This document shows, piece after piece, positions 59,892 through 64,000 of a stretch of 64,000 nt of DNA. The stretch is from the NCBI RefSeq assembly GCF_006228125.1, contig NZ_VDFY01000154.1, forward strand, positions 1 to 64,000, read 5' to 3'. Numbering within the stretch: the stretch's first letter is position 1; every line of letters starts with the position of its first letter. The notes below the pieces were generated by a model. That model did not search any database. It had not been told where the DNA came from and saw only the letters and a program-made list of their open reading frames with translations. Made by a program: the position numbers and the translations under genes. This DNA comes from Micromonospora orduensis (lineage in GTDB: Bacteria; Actinomycetota; Actinomycetes; Mycobacteriales; Micromonosporaceae).

Positions 59892-60266
59892 CTACGAGCC
59901 GGCGGGCTCGACGGCGAGCAGGGACGCCAACTGGCGAAGGACGCCGGGCCGGGCGCGGTAGTAGACCCAGGTGCCGCGCCGTTCGGCGTCGACCAGGCCG
60001 GCCTCGCGAAGCGTCCGGAGGTGGTGGGAGATCGTCGGACCGGTCAGGTCGAACGCCGGCGTGAGGTCGCAGACGCACGCCTCCCCGCCCTCGGCGGAGG
60101 CGATCATCGACATCAGCTGCAGGCGCACCGGATCGCCGAGCGCCTTGAACGCCGCCGCGAGAGCAGCCGCCGCCTGCGCGGGCACCCGCCGCTGGGTCAA
60201 CGGCGCGCAGCAGGAGGTCGCCGCGTTCAGGTCGATGGCCACGAGCGGCGCCGGCTGCTTAGACAT
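59892..60266 (-). CDS. arsR: ArsR/SmtB-family repressor
   Basis: 124 residues. Winged helix: AAFKALGDPVRLQLMSMIAS, CDLTPAFDLTGPTISHHLRT (recognition helix), LREAGLVDAERRGTWVYYRA. Candidate As(III) ligands are the pair in AATSCCAPL near residue 19 and EACVCDL near 63; such Cys sets are used by actinobacterial (Corynebacterium-type) ArsR. Its own gene and the plus-strand arsN-arsO-MFS genes diverge from a shared 90-bp region holding TTGACAGGC repeats. Confidence 0.93.
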   Translation of the reverse strand: MSKQPAPLVAIDLNAATSCCAPLTQRRVPAQAAAALAAAFKALGDPVRLQLMSMIASAEGGEACVCDLTPAFDLTGPTISHHLRTLREAGLVDAERRGTWVYYRARPGVLRQLASLLAVEPAGS

Positions 60267-60270
60267 GCCT

Positions 60271-60319
60271 CTAGGTTGACAGGCTTCTAATCAGCGTGCA
60301 ACTCTCTGATTTGACAGGC
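60271..60319. promoter_or_regulatory. ArsR operator region with repeated TTGACAGGC
   Basis: TTGACAGGC occurs at 60276-60284 and 60311-60319, and CTGATTTGACAG at 60306-60317; an inverted partial copy (CTGATTAGAAG on the minus strand) lies at 60284-60294. A near-identical CTGATTCGACAG is found again before the flavoprotein gene. Confidence 0.6.
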
Positions 60320-60353
60320 GTCGAGACAGGCTGCGGTGAGGTGGAGGATCACG

Positions 60354-60887
60354 ATGACTGCCGGGACTGACCGCCCGACGACCTCGGTAGGCAGGGCGGG
60401 TGTCGCGATTCGACCCATGGCCGCGACGGACGCCGGCGACGTCCTGGCGATCTACCAGGCGGGTCTGGACGCAGGCAACGCCAGTTTCGAGACGACGGCG
60501 CCGGCCTGGGCGCACTTCGACGCCGCGCGGCTGCCCGCGCACCGCTTGGTGGCCGTGGCCGGCGGTGTCGTCGTCGGCTGGGTCGCGGCGTCGCCGACCT
60601 CCACCCGGGCGGTCTACGCCGGGGTCATCGAACACTCCGTCTACGTGCACCCCGCCGCTCAGGGTCGCGGTGCCGGCCGGCTGCTGCTCGACGCGCTCGT
60701 CGCCTCCACCGAGGCCGCCGGGATCTGGACCATCCAGTCCGGCGTCTTCCCGGAGAACACCGCCAGCCTGGCCCTGCACGAGCGAGCCGGCTTCCGGGTC
60801 GTCGGCGTCCGCGAACGCGTCGGCCGCCACCACGGCCGGTGGCGCGACGTGGTCCTGATCGAGCGCCGCAGCCCCGCCATCGTCTGA
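60354..60887 (+). CDS. arsN: ArsN-type GNAT acetyltransferase
   Basis: 177 residues from ATG 60354 with GTGGAGGATC upstream. GNAT fold of the phosphinothricin/ArsN1 type: VAIRPMAATDAGDVLAIYQA, LVAVAGGVVVGWVAASPTST, YVHPAAQGRGAGRLLLDALV (acetyl-CoA loop) and NTASLALHERAGFRVVGVRE. ArsN1 enzymes acetylate trivalent organoarsenical antibiotics such as arsinothricin; plain phosphinothricin acetyltransferases look alike. The arsenic context favours ArsN1. Divergent from arsR. Confidence 0.83.
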   Translation: MTAGTDRPTTSVGRAGVAIRPMAATDAGDVLAIYQAGLDAGNASFETTAPAWAHFDAARLPAHRLVAVAGGVVVGWVAASPTSTRAVYAGVIEHSVYVHPAAQGRGAGRLLLDALVASTEAAGIWTIQSGVFPENTASLALHERAGFRVVGVRERVGRHHGRWRDVVLIERRSPAIV

Positions 60888-60928
60888 CCCGTTCCTGGCC
60901 CCGGACACCCGGGGCCCCGTCCACCTAT

Positions 60929-60940
60929 CTGATTCGACAG
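60929..60940 (+). promoter_or_regulatory. Second ArsR-type operator half-site
   Basis: CTGATTCGACAG, 11 of 12 identical with the copy at 60306, 25 bp before the flavoprotein start. It would allow ArsR to control the second half of the plus-strand operon separately. Confidence 0.5.
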
Positions 60941-60964
60941 TTATCAACACAGAGGAGATGCCTG

Positions 60965-62383
60965 ATGAGCGCCCTGGACACCCTTCCGGTCGTGGTGATC
61001 GGCGCCGGCCCCGTCGGTCTGGCCGCCGCCGCCCACCTACACGAGCGCGGCCTGCCCTTCCTCGTTCTCGAAGCCGGCGACACCGCCGGCGCGGCGGTGC
61101 GCCAGTGGGGCCACGTGCACATCTTCTCCCCGTGGCGGTACGACATCGACCCCGCCGCCCGGCGCCTCCTCGACGACGCCGGCTGGATCGCCCCCGACCT
61201 CGAGGCCCTGCCCACCGGCGCCGAACTGGCCACCGACTACCTCCAGCCATTGGCCGAGCTACCGGCGCTCAAGCCCCACCTGCGCTACGGCACCCGGGTC
61301 CAGGCCATCAGCCGGCTCGGCCTGGACCGGCTACGCACCACCGGCCGCGACACCACCCCGTTCCTCATCCGCCTCACCGACGGCCAGGAAGTGCTCGCCC
61401 GCGCGGTCATCGACGCCTCCGGCACCTGGCACACCCCCAACGTCCTCGGCGCCTCCGGCCTGCCCGCCCGCGGCGAGACCGACGCGACGGCGTACCTGGA
61501 GCACGCCCTTCCCGACGTGCTCGGCGCCGACCGCGACCGGTTCGCCGGCCGCCACACCCTCGTCGTCGGCGCCGGCCACTCCGCCGCCAACACCCTGCTC
61601 TCCCTGGCAGACCTCGCCGCCGAGCACCCGGGCACCGAGGTGACCTGGGCGATCCGTACCACCTCACCGGCGCGCACCTACGGGGGCGGCGACGCCGACG
61701 CCCTTCCCGCCCGCGGGGCGCTGGGCTCCCGGCTGCGCGCCCACGTCGACGCCAGCCGGATCCGGTTGCTCACCGGCTTCTCCGTCCACGCCCTCACCCC
61801 CACCGACGACCGCGTGACCGTCGTGGTGCGGCACGGTGACGGCAGCGAGGAATCGGTCACCGTGGACCGCATCGTCGCCGCCACCGGCTTCCGCCCCGAC
61901 CACACCATCGCCACCGAACTGCGCCTGGACCTCGACCCGGTCATGGGCGCCACCCGCGCCCTCGCCCCGCTCATCGACCCCAACGAGCACTCCTGCGGCA
62001 CCGTGCCCCCGCACGGCGTCGACGAACTCGCCCACCCCGAGGTCGGCTACTACGCCGTCGGCATGAAGTCCTACGGCCGGGCGCCGACGTTCCTCATGGC
62101 CACCGGCTACGAGCAGGTCCGCTCCGTCGTCGCCGCCCTCGCCGGCGACTGGACCGCCGCCCGCGACGTCCAGCTCGACCTACCCGAGACCGGGGTGTGC
62201 AACAGCAACCCCGACGACTCCGCCACCGGCGACAGCTGCTGCGGACCCGCACCGGCCACCGAACCGACGGGACGCGGACTGGCCACCGGCATCACCGGCG
62301 GGCTGCTCACCGCGCCGCTGAACCTCGTCACCCTCGACGCCGCACCCGCCGACACGCAGGCCGGCGGCTGTTGCGGCAGCTGA
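60965..62383 (+). CDS. ArsO-like FAD-dependent oxidoreductase with Cys-rich tail
   Basis: 472 residues from ATG 60965 (GAGGAGATG upstream). FAD-binding VVVIGAGPVGLAAAAHLHER at the start, a second Rossmann motif HTLVVGAGHSAANTLLSLAD near residue 200 and the VIDASGTWHTPNVLG region make it a flavin monooxygenase-like protein. Conserved EHSCGTVPPHGVDEL and GMKSYGRAPTFLMATGYEQV follow. The last 60 residues add SATGDSCCGPAP and AGGCCGS, thiol pairs that could bind As(III). Related proteins occur in ars operons and have been called ArsO; the reaction is not established. TGATG coupling to the MFS gene. Confidence 0.83.
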   Translation: MSALDTLPVVVIGAGPVGLAAAAHLHERGLPFLVLEAGDTAGAAVRQWGHVHIFSPWRYDIDPAARRLLDDAGWIAPDLEALPTGAELATDYLQPLAELPALKPHLRYGTRVQAISRLGLDRLRTTGRDTTPFLIRLTDGQEVLARAVIDASGTWHTPNVLGASGLPARGETDATAYLEHALPDVLGADRDRFAGRHTLVVGAGHSAANTLLSLADLAAEHPGTEVTWAIRTTSPARTYGGGDADALPARGALGSRLRAHVDASRIRLLTGFSVHALTPTDDRVTVVVRHGDGSEESVTVDRIVAATGFRPDHTIATELRLDLDPVMGATRALAPLIDPNEHSCGTVPPHGVDELAHPEVGYYAVGMKSYGRAPTFLMATGYEQVRSVVAALAGDWTAARDVQLDLPETGVCNSNPDDSATGDSCCGPAPATEPTGRGLATGITGGLLTAPLNLVTLDAAPADTQAGGCCGS

Positions 62384-63660
62384 TGCCCACCACCACGACG
62401 GTGCCCGCCGACCCCACGGTCGGCGGGCACCACGGTTGGCGGATCCTCGCCGCCCTCGCCGTCACCTCCACCATCGGCTACGGCACCCTCTACTACGCCT
62501 ACCCGGTCCTGCTGACGCCGATGGCCACCAGCATCGGCGCGTCCACCACCGCCGTCACCGGCGCGCTCACCGCCTCCGTCCTCACCGGCGCCCTCATGGC
62601 CATCCCCGTCGGCCGGTGGCTCGACCACCACGGCGGTCGCGCGCTCATGACCGCCGGCTCGATCACCGCCACCGCGCTGCTGATCGCCTGGTCCCAGGTG
62701 CAGACCATCGGCCAGCTCTACGCCGTCATGATCGGCATCGGCGCCTGCGGCGCGATGGTGCTCTATGAACCCGCCTTCGCCGTCATCGTCTCCTGGTTCA
62801 CCCCCGACCGGCGCGCCACCGCCCTTCTTGCGGTCACGATCGTGGCCGGGTTCGCCAGCACCATCTTCATGCCGCTGACCGGCCTGCTGACCGAGCACTT
62901 CGGCTGGCGCGGCGCGCTGCTCGCCCTCGCCGCCGTCCACGGCGTGGTGACCATCCCGCTGCACGCGACGGCCGTCCGCCAGCCCCGACCGGCAGGTACA
63001 GCACCAGCCGACCCGGTCCGACGCGCGCACCCCGGACGACGGTCGGTCGCTCACGCCGCGATGCGCGACATCCGCTTCTGGATCCTCACCGCGACCTTCA
63101 CCGCCCACGGCCTCGCCACCAGCACCATGACCGTGCACCTCATCGGCTACCTGATCAGCCGCGGGCACCCCGCCACCTTCGCCGCCACCGCCACCGGCCT
63201 GCTCGGCGTCCTGTCCGTCACCGGCAGGCTCGTCCTCACCGCCGCCCGCCGACGCCTCCCCGTCACCACCATCGTGGGCGCCGTCTACGCCACCCAGGCC
63301 GCCGCCGTGTTCGCCATGCCCCTGCTCGCCGCCACCCGCACCGGCGCGATCATCAGCGTGATCGGCTTCGGACTCGGCTTCGGCATCACCAGCCTCGCCA
63401 CCCCCGCCCTGCTCACCGACCGGTACGGCACCACCGCCTACGCCACCATCGCCGGACGCCTCGCCGCCCCCGTCACCATCGCCAAAGCCACCGGCCCCCT
63501 CGCCGCCGCCGCGCTTCTACACGCCAGCGCCGGCTACGCACCCCTGCTCGTCGGCCTCGCCACCTGCTGCGCGCTCGCCGCCATCGGCGTCACCACCCGA
63601 ACGAAGCTCTCCGCACCGAAGCCCTCCAACAGACACTCATCACGTACTGTGCGAATGTGA
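62383..63660 (+). CDS. MFS transporter of the arsenic locus
   Basis: 425 residues, 12 helices. The loop after helix 2 has MAIPVGRWLDHHGGRALMTA (MFS motif A-like G-x-x-x-D). SWFTPDRRATALLAVTIVAG and FSTIFMPLTGLLTEHFGWR-type sequence are typical of small-solute exporters; the central loop and the C-terminal tail are basic. Coupled to the ArsO-like gene, so it should export the product, perhaps an oxidised or organic arsenical. Substrate is inferred only from context. Confidence 0.85.
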   Translation: MPTTTTVPADPTVGGHHGWRILAALAVTSTIGYGTLYYAYPVLLTPMATSIGASTTAVTGALTASVLTGALMAIPVGRWLDHHGGRALMTAGSITATALLIAWSQVQTIGQLYAVMIGIGACGAMVLYEPAFAVIVSWFTPDRRATALLAVTIVAGFASTIFMPLTGLLTEHFGWRGALLALAAVHGVVTIPLHATAVRQPRPAGTAPADPVRRAHPGRRSVAHAAMRDIRFWILTATFTAHGLATSTMTVHLIGYLISRGHPATFAATATGLLGVLSVTGRLVLTAARRRLPVTTIVGAVYATQAAAVFAMPLLAATRTGAIISVIGFGLGFGITSLATPALLTDRYGTTAYATIAGRLAAPVTIAKATGPLAAAALLHASAGYAPLLVGLATCCALAAIGVTTRTKLSAPKPSNRHSSRTVRM

Positions 63661-63734
63661 TCGTTCGGTCATGACACGACCTATCCGACCGAAGGAACAT
63701 CGTCATCTGCTCGGCCGGTGACGGCCTCCACCAG

Positions 63735-63935
63735 GTGGGTAGCCGAGGTGACCTACCCTTGCCGGTGAATGCCCGGCAGGTGTGCCGCATCGAGCCCGGT
63801 CAACCCGTGCTGCTCGCCGCCATCGTCACGCACGACCTGCTCGTCGTGCATCCCGTCAGCACCGTCGTACGCCTGCTCGCCGACCTCGAGGCCGCTCCGA
63901 CGGCGGATCTCCCCGCCCCGACATCCAATATGTGC
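63735..63935 (+). pseudogene. AbrB/SpoVT-like protein remnant
   Basis: From GTG 63735 the frame reads VGSRGDLPLPVNARQVCRIE and PGQPVLLAAIVTHDLLVVHP, then STVVRLLADLEAAP. This fits the small actinobacterial AbrB/MazE-like family (LPLP..., PGQPVLLA, LLVVHP). The usual first half of the protein is missing and the frame runs on to the window end without a stop, into the tail of an opposing gene. Probably a truncated copy. Confidence 0.4.
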
Positions 63936-63961
63936 GTTAGGTCACGGTCAATACCTGAAGG

Positions 63962-64000
63962 TCATTCGTTGGCGGCCCGGGCCTCGGGCTTGATCCAGTC
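63962..64000 (-). CDS. C-terminal end of an unidentified protein
   Basis: On the minus strand the right edge reads DWIKPEARAANE and then TGA at 63962-63964. Only 12 residues are visible. It could be the end of a transposase or another gene; no call is possible. Confidence 0.3.
   Translation of the reverse strand, partial: DWIKPEARAANE

Overview
The window is GC-rich, actinobacterial chromosomal DNA. Codon usage with G/C in third positions, many GTG starts, 4-nt ATGA/GTGA overlaps, a PucR regulator, an ANTAR protein, SigB-type sigma control and a partial complex I operon together point to Micromonosporaceae (Micromonospora-like). The assignment is by gene content only; no rRNA or tRNA gene was seen.

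Layout. 1-830: decayed insertion-sequence remnants. 928-5468: an ABC-2 exporter pair, a PucR-type regulator, a BON protein and two STAS proteins. 5602-11120: an OmpR-type two-component system with a lipoprotein (MtrAB-LpqB-like arrangement), a divergent lipoprotein, a membrane Ser/Thr kinase whose outside domain looks like a cellulose-binding module, and a DUF1330 protein. 11214-19135: envelope and stress functions (DUF2254, DUF421, a channel-like protein without a selectivity filter, holin-X-type protein, ChaB, a cation/proton antiporter), then a SigB-type sigma factor and an ANTAR-GAF-PAS protein that overlaps it.

19405-29155 is a respiratory block: a stand-alone cytochrome oxidase subunit I followed by a tight operon of complex I membrane subunits (A, H, J, K, L, M, N). 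There is no NADH module and no Fe-S subunit. In the place of NuoB-D is one Cys-poor protein with NuoB-like and NuoD-like segments. 29211-37473 carries a PoxB-like ThDP enzyme, a fused FAD/Fe-S dehydrogenase with a C-terminal membrane anchor, an enolase-superfamily enzyme, a frameshifted small membrane gene, a PPC-domain protein and a short-chain dehydrogenase; a GH15 enzyme faces them.

39408-41478 holds gene debris and two anti-sigma-type regulators. 41898-44998 is a glycine betaine/proline-type ABC importer. 45099-56574 is rich in ion and stress genes: LtrA, PRC-barrel, BON, NhaP-type antiporter, MarR, K+ channel, SpoIIE phosphatase, STAS, metallophosphoesterase, ArsB/NhaD permease, CBS protein and NhaA. 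56810-63660 is an arsenic locus: on the minus strand an ArsR-ArsC fusion, two arsenate reductases, an aquaporin and a trxB stub; a separate ArsR; and on the plus strand an ArsN-type acetyltransferase, an ArsO-like flavoprotein and an MFS exporter. The right edge has an AbrB-like remnant and the end of another gene.

How it fits together. Much of the window looks like a general-stress and ion-homeostasis neighbourhood. A sigma factor of the SigB group is encoded here, and GTTT-N15/16-GGGTA promoter-like sites occur before the kinase, before the PoxB-like operon and before a decayed gene. A second shared motif, two TGACA-like half-sites 11 bp apart, occurs before the response regulator, before the kinase and upstream of the betaine importer, suggesting a small two-component regulon. 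The partial complex I with its Cys-poor NuoB-like protein is the most unusual system in the window.
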